A DNA stretch of 64,000 bases from Desulfurobacteriaceae bacterium. GTDB taxonomy: Bacteria > Aquificota > Aquificia > Desulfurobacteriales > Desulfurobacteriaceae. The DNA lies in assembly GCA_027063785.1 (NCBI GenBank), contig JAMORC010000005.1:1-64000 (forward strand), given 5' to 3'. A model generated the notes under the pieces. It worked only from the letters and a program-made list of their open reading frames with translations, had not been told where the DNA came from and did no database searches. Below are positions 26,454-34,601 of the stretch, piece by piece. A program made the position numbers and the translations under genes. Position 1 is the stretch's first letter. Each line of letters starts with the position of its first letter.

Positions 26454-27454
26454 TAGTTTTCTCCTTTCTCCTTTTCATTTAAGATTTCTTCAAGTTCTTC
26501 CTTTGTAAAGAAGTATTCTTCTCCGCAGAAGTTGCACTTGATGGAAGCTCCCCCTTCTTTTATAAGTTCCTTAAGCTCTTCTGCGGGCATTGCAAGTAGG
26601 CCTCCCCGTGCGATCTCCTTAGAGCACTTGCATTTGAATGAGAGTTCTTTAAGGGCTAACAGCTCTACGGTAAAGCCTTCAAACAGCAGTTCCGATATTT
26701 CTTCCGGCCTTTTTCCTTCTTTTATGAGTGAGCTTATCGGGGGCATTTTCTTGACGTTCTCTTCTAATTTTTCGACGGCCTTTTCTGAAGCTCCGGGAAG
26801 GGGCTGGGCTATGAAGCCTCCGGCTGCCTCTACCTTTCCCGTTTCCCCGACGAGGACTCCGATGGACACTGCAGAAGGTATCTGTTCAGACTTTAGCAGG
26901 TAATAGGCTATGTCCTGGGCTATCTCTCCTGAAACGAGGGGAACGGAGCTTTCATAAGGTGTCCCGAATCCGAGGTCTTTAACTACCGTTAGAACTCCTC
27001 TGCCGACCGCCTTGCCTATGTCAAACTTCCTTCTTCCGTTTTCTTCCTTGACAAACGTTGGTACGTTAGGGTTCTGAACGAATCCCCTAACTTCTCCTTT
27101 TGCATTTGCCTCGGCGACGACAAGCCCTATCGGGCCGTCTCCTTCAATTCTGAGGAGGACTCTCTGCTGGGTTCCGTGCTTGAGGAGGGATGTCAGCAGT
27201 ATGGCTCCCGTTAAAGCCCTTCCGAGGACTGCGGTTGCCATCGGAGAGAGTTTATGCCTCAGCCTGGCTATTTCACACAGGTTTGTTGTTCTGACAATTA
27301 AAGCCCTCAGTGCATCCTCTTTCGTCAGGACAACAACTCCGTAATCTCTGTCCAGGAAGTATTTCTTTAGATCATCCTTGACTCGGTCTGTGAGTTCTTT
27401 AACAAACTGCTCCCTTTGGGAAAGATTTCCGATTTTTTTCTTCTCCATTTTCAC
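26453..27454 (-). CDS. hslO: Hsp33 redox-regulated chaperone
   Basis: Holdase chaperone switched on by oxidation. The C-terminal zinc switch is present: CKC near residue 278 and CNFC near residue 311. The core has RTTNLCEIARLRHKLSPMATAVLGR and GPIGLVVAEANAKGEVRGFV. The N terminus is about 35 residues longer than usual, and a later start is possible, but ATG 27454 gives an ATGA overlap with the upstream gene. It fits an anaerobe meeting bursts of oxygen, together with cytochrome bd. Confidence 0.95.
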   Translation of the reverse strand: MKMEKKKIGNLSQREQFVKELTDRVKDDLKKYFLDRDYGVVVLTKEDALRALIVRTTNLCEIARLRHKLSPMATAVLGRALTGAILLTSLLKHGTQQRVLLRIEGDGPIGLVVAEANAKGEVRGFVQNPNVPTFVKEENGRRKFDIGKAVGRGVLTVVKDLGFGTPYESSVPLVSGEIAQDIAYYLLKSEQIPSAVSIGVLVGETGKVEAAGGFIAQPLPGASEKAVEKLEENVKKMPPISSLIKEGKRPEEISELLFEGFTVELLALKELSFKCKCSKEIARGGLLAMPAEELKELIKEGGASIKCNFCGEEYFFTKEELEEILNEKEKGEN

Positions 27455-28254
27455 CTCTGTCTTACTACCGATAGGTTATCCAAATCTATAATCATGTTGT
27501 CGTAGGCGGCCAGCGTCTTTATTCCCGTTTTTTCCGTTATTTCCCTTGCCACTTCCCAGGGCTTGGCTTTCAGCATTGTTCTTCCAAAGTGGGTCATTAC
27601 AGCCAGTTTCGGCTTTATGTGGGAGATTATCTTTACGGCATCGGGAACTGATAGGTGGTCAATGGCGGGATTAGGGAGAAGGAGCGTAACGTTGAGTATT
27701 AGGAGCTCGGATCCGGCATAAGCTTCAAGGAGTCCGTCAAAATAGGATGTGTCGGCCATGTATGAAGTTTTTAGCTTCCACTCAAAGGTAATTCCATAAG
27801 TTTCTACTCCGTGGATGTGTTTTTTCGGGAAGAAAATAGAGAGATTGTTGTTAACGCTGTAACGCAGACCTTCCGAGATTATTACTGTTTCTTTTATATT
27901 TTTCCTCGTGTAATTGAGGACAACGGGATCATCTTCGATAGCATCCGAGGGGCACAGGAGTGTTCCTCTTTTGTTTTTTCCTCCCAGGGTCATAGCTTCC
28001 AATATGTGGTTGACGTCGGCGCAGTGATCAAGGTGCCTGTGGGAGAGTATAACGAAGTCTGTCCAGAAGGGTTCTATCCCCTTCCTGTGGGAGTGAACGA
28101 AGGCTCCGGGCCCGGGATCGACGTGGAAGTTAATTCCTTCAAAGTTAAAGTAGAGGCCTCCGGCCTGTCTTTCAAAGCCGAAAGCAACGTAGCGGGCGCC
28201 TGCTGTGCCGAGGAATACCAGCTTATTCCTTAAGGTTTCTCTTGTTAGCTTCAA
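27451..28254 (-). CDS. Metallo-beta-lactamase-fold hydrolase
   Basis: A 267-residue metal-dependent hydrolase. The metal motif is LSHRHLDHCAD near residue 70, preceded by NFHVDPGPGAF; later ligands include a His in KKHIHGVET, the Asp in YMADTSY near 170 and the His in VMTHFGRTML near 230. No RNA-processing beta-CASP domain is present. The substrate cannot be named. The start is TTG 28254, overlapping the lpxA stop. Confidence 0.85.
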   Translation of the reverse strand: MKLTRETLRNKLVFLGTAGARYVAFGFERQAGGLYFNFEGINFHVDPGPGAFVHSHRKGIEPFWTDFVILSHRHLDHCADVNHILEAMTLGGKNKRGTLLCPSDAIEDDPVVLNYTRKNIKETVIISEGLRYSVNNNLSIFFPKKHIHGVETYGITFEWKLKTSYMADTSYFDGLLEAYAGSELLILNVTLLLPNPAIDHLSVPDAVKIISHIKPKLAVMTHFGRTMLKAKPWEVAREITEKTGIKTLAAYDNMIIDLDNLSVVRQR

Positions 28255-29027
28255 GCCGGGCAGATACCTCTCCTGCTCTTTTTTATAAAGTCAATGAATT
28301 CTATAACTTCCGTTAAAGTGCCGAATTCTTCAAGAACTTTTTCAAGGGCAAGCTGAATGGGTTCGTCGGTCTTGAATACCATTTCGAAAACGGTGGTAAG
28401 CGTTCTTATAGTTTCTTTGGAGAAGCCTCTTCTTTTAAGGCCTACGATGTTTATTCCCTCGAGCCTTGCCCTGTTTCCCTGGGCAACAACAAAGGGAGGG
28501 ACATCTCTGTGGACGGCGGAAGCTCCTCCGATCATTGCGTGCTTGCCGATTCTTACAAACTGGTGGATTCCTGTAAGGCCCCCGATAACTGCAAAGTCCC
28601 CGATTTCGACGTGACCGGCGATCTGGACTGCGTTTGCTACTACGACGTTATTTCCTATGGTGACGTCGTGAGCTACGTGGGTATAGGCCATCAGCAGGAC
28701 GTCGTTCCCTATTTTTGTTATGCCTCCTCCTCCTTCCGTTCCCTTGTGGATCGTTACGTACTCCCTGACTTTTACCCTGTCTCCGATGATGACTTTTGTT
28801 TCCTCTCCTTTAAACTTCAGGTCTTGGGGATCTACTCCTATGTGGGAAGCGTAAATGACGCAGTCCTTTCCTATTTCTGTGTCTCCTTCTATTACAGCTC
28901 CTTTCCTAATCAGGGTATTTCTGCCCACTTTTACGCCTTTGCCGACGTACGCGAAGGCTTCAACTGTTACGCCTTCGTCAAGTTCTGCCCCACTTTCCAC
29001 TATTGCCAGTGGATGAATGTTTACCAT
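28251..29027 (-). CDS. lpxA: UDP-N-acetylglucosamine acyltransferase
   Basis: First step of lipid A synthesis, transferring a 3-hydroxyacyl chain from ACP to UDP-GlcNAc. The sequence is a left-handed beta-helix of hexapeptide repeats (IRKGAVIEGDTEIGKDCVIY, IGNNVVVANAVQIAGHVEIG), with the catalytic His in YTHVAHDVTIGN, and a helical C-terminal tail. The start is ATG 29027, reading MVNIHPLA and overlapping the fabZ stop as TAATG; an upstream in-frame start has no support. FabZ and LpxA adjacency is a classical arrangement because they use the same hydroxyacyl-ACP pool. Confidence 0.96.
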   Translation of the reverse strand: MVNIHPLAIVESGAELDEGVTVEAFAYVGKGVKVGRNTLIRKGAVIEGDTEIGKDCVIYASHIGVDPQDLKFKGEETKVIIGDRVKVREYVTIHKGTEGGGGITKIGNDVLLMAYTHVAHDVTIGNNVVVANAVQIAGHVEIGDFAVIGGLTGIHQFVRIGKHAMIGGASAVHRDVPPFVVAQGNRARLEGINIVGLKRRGFSKETIRTLTTVFEMVFKTDEPIQLALEKVLEEFGTLTEVIEFIDFIKKSRRGICPA

Positions 29028-29461
29028 TACTTCCTCGTAACCATTGCCATGATTTCTGCGTTGCACACGAGGTCTTCCCCGACAAAGGCTTCTCCCTTCA
29101 TTTTTGACATTTTTGATTTAATGACGGTAGGTTCTAAGACAAACTTTACCGTATCACCGGGTCTGACCGGTTTCCTGAAGCGTGCTTTATCGATTCCCAT
29201 AAAGTAAACAACGTATTCTTTCGGAGATAGGTTGAAGGACTTAAACATCAAGATGCATCCCACCTGTGCCATTGCCTCGATGAGCAAGGCTCCCGGAAAG
29301 ATGGGGTGACCGGGGAAATGCCCCTGGAAGAAGGGTTCGTTCATCGTTACGTTCTTTATGCCGACAATTCTCTTTTTCGGTTCAAGTTCGACGATTCTGT
29401 CAACGAGGAGAAAGGGGTATCGGTGAGGGATAACTTCCATTATCTCCACTATGTCCATCAT
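29027..29461 (-). CDS. fabZ: 3-hydroxyacyl-ACP dehydratase FabZ
   Basis: Dehydratase of type II fatty-acid synthesis, hot-dog fold. The catalytic stretch [23 protein letters not shown] contains the active His and Glu; only part of it is needed for assignment. The length of 144 is normal. Either of two adjacent ATG codons at 29461/29458 may be used; both overlap the ispF stop. It is co-transcribed with lpxA. Confidence 0.96.
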   Translation of the reverse strand: MMDIVEIMEVIPHRYPFLLVDRIVELEPKKRIVGIKNVTMNEPFFQGHFPGHPIFPGALLIEAMAQVGCILMFKSFNLSPKEYVVYFMGIDKARFRKPVRPGDTVKFVLEPTVIKSKMSKMKGEAFVGEDLVCNAEIMAMVTRK

Positions 29462-29952
29462 TGAGTGCCTCCCTTGGGGATTTTTGAGAGGAGAACAACC
29501 GCTTGAGCCGATATACCTTCTTCTCTGCCTTCAAATCCGAGCCCTTCCGTGGTTGTAAACTTTACGGATACTTTATCTATCGGGGTATTTACTGTTTCAG
29601 AAATGTTTTGTCTCATTTGTTCTCGGTAGGGCTTCAATTTCGGTTTCTGAGCAACGACAATGGAGTCAAGGTTTTCTATTCTGTATCCTCTTTTTTCGGC
29701 AAGTTCCACTACTTTTTTTAGAAGGGTCAAACTTGAAATTCCCCTGTATTTCTCATCGCTGTCCGGGAAGTGCTCTCCGATATCCCCGAGAGCTAACGCT
29801 CCGAGGATAGCGTCACAGATGGCGTGTACGAGAACATCGGCGTCAGAGTGCCCTTTTAACCCTTTGGGATAAGGTATTTTTACCCCTCCAATTATGAGGG
29901 GTAAGTTATCTTCGAGCCTGTGAGCGTCATAACCTATTCCGATTCTAAACAT
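29458..29952 (-). CDS. ispF: 2-C-methyl-D-erythritol 2,4-cyclodiphosphate synthase
   Basis: Isoprenoid (MEP) pathway enzyme forming the cyclic diphosphate. Metal ligands are in GYDAHRLED (Asp8, His10) and [15 protein letters not shown] (His42). Other landmarks are [11 protein letters not shown] and the C-terminal [16 protein letters not shown]. The length of 164 is standard. It is adjacent to the response regulator; ispG, acting next in the same pathway, lies 9 kb upstream in the same gene run. Confidence 0.96.
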   Translation of the reverse strand: MFRIGIGYDAHRLEDNLPLIIGGVKIPYPKGLKGHSDADVLVHAICDAILGALALGDIGEHFPDSDEKYRGISSLTLLKKVVELAEKRGYRIENLDSIVVAQKPKLKPYREQMRQNISETVNTPIDKVSVKFTTTEGLGFEGREEGISAQAVVLLSKIPKGGTQ

Positions 29953-30816
29953 TCAAGCAAGCCTGCTCTTTATGAGTTTTTCTACTTCTTCCTTTATTAC
30001 TCTTTCTGCTATTTCGGGGATAACTTCCCAGGCGATTTCCCTTATGATTTCTTCCACCTTTTCGTCGGGTAGGGAGGGAGTAACTTGGGCCTTGCTAATG
30101 GCTTCCTTAGCTTCTTCTGCTACTCTTTCAACCGGCTGTGGTGCAGGCTTTTCTGCTTCTTCCGATTCTACCGGAAGCGGTTGTGGTTCTAAAGGTATAG
30201 ACTCTTGAGAGCTGATCGGTGTTTCTGTCGGGGTTGCTTCCTGCTGAACGGGTTCCAAAATTATGGGTTCCTCAGCCGTTTCTAATGGTTCTATCGGAAT
30301 TATTTCCTGCTGGGCTGATTCTGCAGTTTCTTCCAGGTTTATAACCGGAAGTTCTTGAGGAGAAACGGTTTCTTCCGAGCTAACAATTTCCGGTTCTTCT
30401 GTCGGTAAGGTAAGAACTTCACCGGAAGAGGGAAGGACAAGCTCCAATTTCTCTTCAACGGCCGGTTTTTCCTTCCCGGCCTTTTGAAGCTTCGAAATCA
30501 ACTCTTCTACCGTGAACGGTTTTTCGAGGGTGTCTACGGCACCCTTTGCTTTGGCCTTTTCCGGGTCAAATCCTTCGAGTCTGTATCCGGTAACGATAAC
30601 CGGACAGCCTGTTCTTTTAAGGTCTTCCAGAACGTCAAGAGCTGTTCCGTTTCTGAGAGTATAGTCAAGGAGTACGACGTCAGGTTTTTCCTTGTTGGCA
30701 AGGTTTATAACATCCCTCGGTGTGTAGGCGTGAATAACTTCTACCAGCCTCGAGGAGAGGACTTTTTCTATAAGCTGGTGCCAAGTTGCTTTATCATCTC
30801 CGTAAAGAACTTTCAT
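29953..30816 (-). CDS. Response regulator with Pro/Glu-rich linker and conserved C-terminal helix
   Basis: Residues 1-118 are a receiver domain: acidic pair GDD near 7, phospho-acceptor Asp in VVLLDYTL near 51, conserved Lys in TLEKPFT near 99. Residues 120-235 are a Pro/Glu/Ser-rich disordered linker. The last 40 residues (EIIREIAWEVIPEIAERVIK) match a helical tail seen in myxobacterial-type response regulators; its role is not known to me. There is no DNA-binding domain. The start overlaps the stop of the preceding membrane coiled-coil gene. Confidence 0.85.
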   Translation of the reverse strand: MKVLYGDDKATWHQLIEKVLSSRLVEVIHAYTPRDVINLANKEKPDVVLLDYTLRNGTALDVLEDLKRTGCPVIVTGYRLEGFDPEKAKAKGAVDTLEKPFTVEELISKLQKAGKEKPAVEEKLELVLPSSGEVLTLPTEEPEIVSSEETVSPQELPVINLEETAESAQQEIIPIEPLETAEEPIILEPVQQEATPTETPISSQESIPLEPQPLPVESEEAEKPAPQPVERVAEEAKEAISKAQVTPSLPDEKVEEIIREIAWEVIPEIAERVIKEEVEKLIKSRLA

Positions 30817-31511
30817 TTTGCAACTCCTTCAAGCTCTTTCTTAACATTTTCGATCAGTATAACTAGTTCTTTGGATGTAATGACTTGCCTGTCAAGGTCT
30901 TTTAGTACCTCACTTCTGTCGGGTTCTTTGATTACGTTAGAAAGAACAAGCATTTCATCTTTAACTAATCCCTGGTTTAGGCTTTTTGCCATTGAAAGTG
31001 CTGATTCTATTGATTGGATAACCTGAGAGAGCTTTTCCTCTGAAAAGTGCGTTTCTTGTTGACCTGCCTCATTCATCTGGAGGTTTTGAAGGTCGTTTCT
31101 TATTATCATGAGGTTGTCCTTAACCTGCGTTAGGAGAGATGTGTCGCAGGAGGGAAGGGATAGGTCAATTTCTTTTAACAATTTCTCTGCTGTTTCAAGT
31201 GCTGACCTGCTGTCGGAAGAAAGGGGAAGGTTCCGGGAAGTTTCTTTAAGTCTTGAGATTTCTTTCGCCAGTTCCGACAAGAAATTCCTCAACTGAAGGA
31301 GTTTTTCTTCTTTTAGGGAGGAAATTTCTTTCTGGAGATCGTTAAGTAAATTTTCAACCTTTCCGGAAATCGCCTTCAACTCCTCTTCCAAGGGAGTAAA
31401 GTCCTGTTTGGTCTTATGTCCTAAAAGCTTTGTCAGAGCAAATCCGAGGATAAGACCTATTACCGTGAAAGTAGCTGCAACTATTGTAGTTAAGACTCCC
31501 CAGTCCATCAC
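30813..31511 (-). CDS. Single-pass membrane protein with coiled coil
   Basis: Unrecognised 232-residue protein. Residues 5-30 (LTTIVAATFTVIGLILGFAL) form one transmembrane helix; the rest is charged and heptad-like (LKEEKLLQLRNFLSELAKEI), suggesting a long coiled coil in the cytoplasm. It overlaps the response-regulator gene by four bases, so the two may act together, for example in a signalling or motility complex. That link is only from position. Confidence 0.75.
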   Translation of the reverse strand: MMDWGVLTTIVAATFTVIGLILGFALTKLLGHKTKQDFTPLEEELKAISGKVENLLNDLQKEISSLKEEKLLQLRNFLSELAKEISRLKETSRNLPLSSDSRSALETAEKLLKEIDLSLPSCDTSLLTQVKDNLMIIRNDLQNLQMNEAGQQETHFSEEKLSQVIQSIESALSMAKSLNQGLVKDEMLVLSNVIKEPDRSEVLKDLDRQVITSKELVILIENVKKELEGVAK

Positions 31512-31526
31512 TGCTCCAGCTTTTCT

Positions 31527-32099
31527 TTATTCAAATTCCAACTTAAGTATATCGTAAATTCTGCCAATTGGTAAACCCATAACGTTAAAGAAATCTCCCT
31601 CTATTCTTTCTATGAAAAGCGCGCCGTAGCCCTGAATACCGTAGGCTCCAGCCTTGTCGAGCGGTTCTCCGGTGCTTATATACCACCTGATCTCTTCTAA
31701 GGTTAAGCGTTTGAACTTTACTCTGCTTTCCTCAAAAGCAGATATAAGTTTTCCGCCGGGAAGGCGTAAGGCAAAGCCTGTCAGTACTCTGTGCCATGTC
31801 CCCGATAATCTTTTGAGAAAGTCTACAGCCTCTTCCTTATCCTTAGGTTTTCCGAGTATCCTGTTTTCCGAAACGACAATTGTATCGGCAGCCAAGGCGA
31901 TTTCTCCCGGGAAAAGCTCTTTGGCCGATAAAACTTTCAGTTCGGCGTTTTTTACGGCTGTTTCTTCGGGTGTGTTGAAGAGCTTTTCTTCCGTTTCGCC
32001 CTTTACCACTCTGAAGTTGAAGCCGGTCATTTTTAGTATTTCCCTTCTCCTGGGGGAAGAGGAAACGAGAGCAATCCTAACGCTTATCGGCTGTATCAT
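31527..32099 (-). CDS. maf: Maf-family nucleoside triphosphate pyrophosphatase
   Basis: House-cleaning pyrophosphatase acting on non-canonical or pyrimidine nucleotides. Motifs: LVSSSPRRREILK at the start, AADTIVV near 70 with the catalytic Asp, GKPKDKEEA, and DKAGAYGIQGYGA. The length of 190 is typical. The ATG overlaps the end of rnc by 23 bases. Which Maf subfamily (dTTP/UTP or m7GTP) is not certain. Confidence 0.94.
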   Translation of the reverse strand: MIQPISVRIALVSSSPRRREILKMTGFNFRVVKGETEEKLFNTPEETAVKNAELKVLSAKELFPGEIALAADTIVVSENRILGKPKDKEEAVDFLKRLSGTWHRVLTGFALRLPGGKLISAFEESRVKFKRLTLEEIRWYISTGEPLDKAGAYGIQGYGALFIERIEGDFFNVMGLPIGRIYDILKLEFE

Positions 32100-32811
32100 C
32101 TATAACTCCCAAGGCTTTAAGCATTTCCTTTGCTGCTTCCTGTTCTGCTCCCTTTTTAGATTTACCGACACCTACGGTTTTAATCTCCTTGACCCTGCAC
32201 TCTACGAAAAAGGTTTTATCGTGTTCGGGACCTTCGGATTTTATCAGGATGTAGTCGGGAATTACTTTGTATTCCTTCTGGGTTACTTCCTGAAGGAAGC
32301 TCTTAAAGTCTTTATACGTTACTGCCCTATCCAGGATGTCCCACATCCTTTTTAAAAAGTTTTTCTTGAAAACTTCCTTTGCCGTTTCGAAGTTACTGTC
32401 TAGGTAAATCGCTCCGAAAACAGACTCAAAAACGTCGCAGAGAATTGATGACTTTTCCCTGCCACCGGTTTTCCTTTCTCCCCTGCCCAGCAGCAGGTAT
32501 TTACCCAGGTCTATATCCCTGGCAAGTTCCGAAAGGACGGTTTCGCTAACAAGGTAAGCCCTTATCTGGGAAAGTTCCCCTTCGCTCTTGTCCGGATACT
32601 TATTTATCAGCTCTTCACTGACGATTAAACCTATCACTGCATCTCCGAGGAATTCCAGTACCTCGTAGTTTTCTCCTGTTTCCTTTTCAAAAGCAAAAGA
32701 TCTGTGTATAAGGGCACGTTTGAGGAGGCCTTTATCCTTAAAGGAATATCCGAGCTTCCTTTCAAGCTCTACTATTTCTGCCTCTCCTAAACCTTTTTCA
32801 GTACCAGGCAA
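32077..32811 (-). CDS. rnc: Ribonuclease III
   Basis: Double-strand-specific endoribonuclease for rRNA and mRNA processing. The signature [15 protein letters not shown] has the catalytic Glu and Asp near residues 45-55; the second acidic site is [15 protein letters not shown]-terminal dsRNA-binding domain starts near residue 165 ([16 protein letters not shown]) and ends in [16 protein letters not shown]. The start overlaps fabF by 25 bases. The order fabF-rnc is common in bacteria, usually preceded by acpP, which is not in this window. Confidence 0.96.
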   Translation of the reverse strand: MPGTEKGLGEAEIVELERKLGYSFKDKGLLKRALIHRSFAFEKETGENYEVLEFLGDAVIGLIVSEELINKYPDKSEGELSQIRAYLVSETVLSELARDIDLGKYLLLGRGERKTGGREKSSILCDVFESVFGAIYLDSNFETAKEVFKKNFLKRMWDILDRAVTYKDFKSFLQEVTQKEYKVIPDYILIKSEGPEHDKTFFVECRVKEIKTVGVGKSKKGAEQEAAKEMLKALGVIDDTADKR

Positions 32812-34028
32812 GCGTTAGTTCCCCCAAATCCGAAAGAGTTTTTAAGGACATAGGTTATATCTGCCTTAACTGCCTTATTGGGAGTGTAGTCAAGGTCACA
32901 CTCGGGATCCGGCTCTTCGTAGTTTATTGTTGGCGGAATAGTTCCCGTCCTTATTGCCATGACGGAGGCTACTACCTCAACGCCACCTGCTGCTCCGAGG
33001 AGATGACCGATCATTGACTTTATGCTGCTTATCTTTACTTTGTAGGCATGCTCTCCAAAGACGCTCTTTATTGCCATTGTCTCATAAAGGTCGTTGAACT
33101 TGGTTGAAGTTCCGTGGGCGTTTATGTAATCAATGTCTTCCGGTGAGATACCGGCATCTCTTAAGGCGTTACTCATAGCCCTTGCAGCCCCTTCGCCTCC
33201 GGGAGCGGGAGCGGTCATGTGGTAGGCATCTCCGCTTGTTCCGTAGCCTACGATTTCTGCGAGGATTGGTGCGCCCCTCCTCTTTGCGTGCTCGTATTCC
33301 TCCAGAATGACGATGCCGGCTCCTTCTCCCATAACAAAGCCGTCCCTGTTTTTGTCAAAGGGCCTGCTGGCCTTTTCGGGGTCATCGTTCCTTGTTGAGA
33401 GGGCCTTTGCTGCTGCAAATCCTGCAATAGAAAGGGGAGTTATACAGCTCTCTGCGCCTCCTGCAACCATTACGTCGGCATCGCCGTAAAGGATTGTCCT
33501 GTAGGCTTCACCTATGGCATGAGTCCCGGTAGCACAGGCAGTAACAACCGAGATATTGGGGCCTTTAAATCCGAATCTTATTGACACGATTCCGGAAGCC
33601 ATATTTATGATTTCCATTGGAACGCAGTAAGGTGAAACCCTCCTGGGGCCCTTGTTTAAAAGAACTGAGTGTTGTTCTTCAATAGTCGTAAGTCCTCCTA
33701 TTCCGGAACCTATAAGGACGCCGACCCTTTCTTTGTCTACGTCGGCCGAATCCAGTCTGGCACTTTTTACGGCCTGAGTTGCCGCTCCGACGGCAAACTG
33801 GATGAAGGGATCCGTTCTTCTGGCTTCTTTTCTGTCAAAGTAGTCGGAAGGGTTAAAGTCTTTAACTTCTCCCGCTATCTGAACCGGAAATCCCTCAGGA
33901 TTAAACTTCGTTATTCTTCCGATTCCGGACTTCCCGGCTGTTATGTTTTCCCAGAACTTTTCAACGCTACTTCCTACCGGTGAGACTACTCCAAGTCCTG
34001 TAATAACTACTCTTCTCCTCTTTTCCAT
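32787..34028 (-). CDS. fabF: 3-oxoacyl-ACP synthase II
   Basis: Condensing enzyme of fatty-acid elongation. The Cys-His-His triad is visible: [10 protein letters not shown] near 165, [11 protein letters not shown] near 303 and [12 protein letters not shown] near 340. The glycine-rich end [14 protein letters not shown] is present. The length of 413 is standard. ATG 34028 follows GAGAGGGG. It lies with rnc, fabZ and lpxA in one gene run, grouping lipid synthesis functions. Confidence 0.97.
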   Translation of the reverse strand: MEKRRRVVITGLGVVSPVGSSVEKFWENITAGKSGIGRITKFNPEGFPVQIAGEVKDFNPSDYFDRKEARRTDPFIQFAVGAATQAVKSARLDSADVDKERVGVLIGSGIGGLTTIEEQHSVLLNKGPRRVSPYCVPMEIINMASGIVSIRFGFKGPNISVVTACATGTHAIGEAYRTILYGDADVMVAGGAESCITPLSIAGFAAAKALSTRNDDPEKASRPFDKNRDGFVMGEGAGIVILEEYEHAKRRGAPILAEIVGYGTSGDAYHMTAPAPGGEGAARAMSNALRDAGISPEDIDYINAHGTSTKFNDLYETMAIKSVFGEHAYKVKISSIKSMIGHLLGAAGGVEVVASVMAIRTGTIPPTINYEEPDPECDLDYTPNKAVKADITYVLKNSFGFGGTNACLVLKKV

Positions 34029-34040
34029 TATCCCCTCTCT

Positions 34041-34601
34041 TTAAAACTTTATGAGAGAAAAGACGGGGTATCCCCTTTCTGATATTTTCTTTCTTCCGCC
34101 GAGGAAGGTAAGCTCAAGAAGGAAATCAACGCTTATTATGTTTCCTCCGAGCCTCTCGACAAGATCAATTGCTGCACTCATCGTTCCGCCTGTGGCGAGG
34201 ACATCGTCGATGAGGACTACTTTCATTCCCTCCTGGATTGCGTCTTCGTGAACTTCTATGCTGTCTTCTCCGTATTCCAGAGTATAGGTAGCCTTTATCG
34301 TTTTATAAGGAAGCTTTCCCGGCTTTCTTATGATTGCAAGCCCTGCTCCTATCTTGTATGCAAGGGCTGCGGCCAGCAGGAATCCCCTTGACTCTATTCC
34401 TGCAACGATGTCAATACCGAGACCTATATACCTGTTCCCTATGTAATCAATGACTTTCTGGAAAGCCCACGGTTTGTGGAGAAGGGGTGTTATATCCTTA
34501 AAAACAATGCCGGGCTTTGGAAAATCCGGAATATCCCTTATTAGGGATTTTAGTTCGAGTATCTCCTTATGTATGTCCAGGTCGGTCTCCCTGTTAGCCA
34601 T
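34041..34601 (-). CDS. apt: Adenine phosphoribosyltransferase
   Basis: Salvage of adenine to AMP using PRPP. The PRPP-binding loop is VVLIDDVLATGGTMSAA near residue 125; other family segments are FPKPGIVFKDITPLL and GIESRGFLLAAALAY. The length of 186 is slightly above the usual 170-180 owing to a short N-terminal extension. The start overlaps metH by eight bases, suggesting coupling; adenine arises from SAM-cycle by-products, so the pairing with metH makes metabolic sense. Confidence 0.95.
   Translation of the reverse strand: MANRETDLDIHKEILELKSLIRDIPDFPKPGIVFKDITPLLHKPWAFQKVIDYIGNRYIGLGIDIVAGIESRGFLLAAALAYKIGAGLAIIRKPGKLPYKTIKATYTLEYGEDSIEVHEDAIQEGMKVVLIDDVLATGGTMSAAIDLVERLGGNIISVDFLLELTFLGGRKKISERGYPVFSLIKF

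Noticed and set aside
29028-29066. N-terminal extension of LpxA into fabZ
   Set aside because: LpxA proteins start at MxxIHPxA, which is the ATG at 29027 overlapping the fabZ stop as TAATG.
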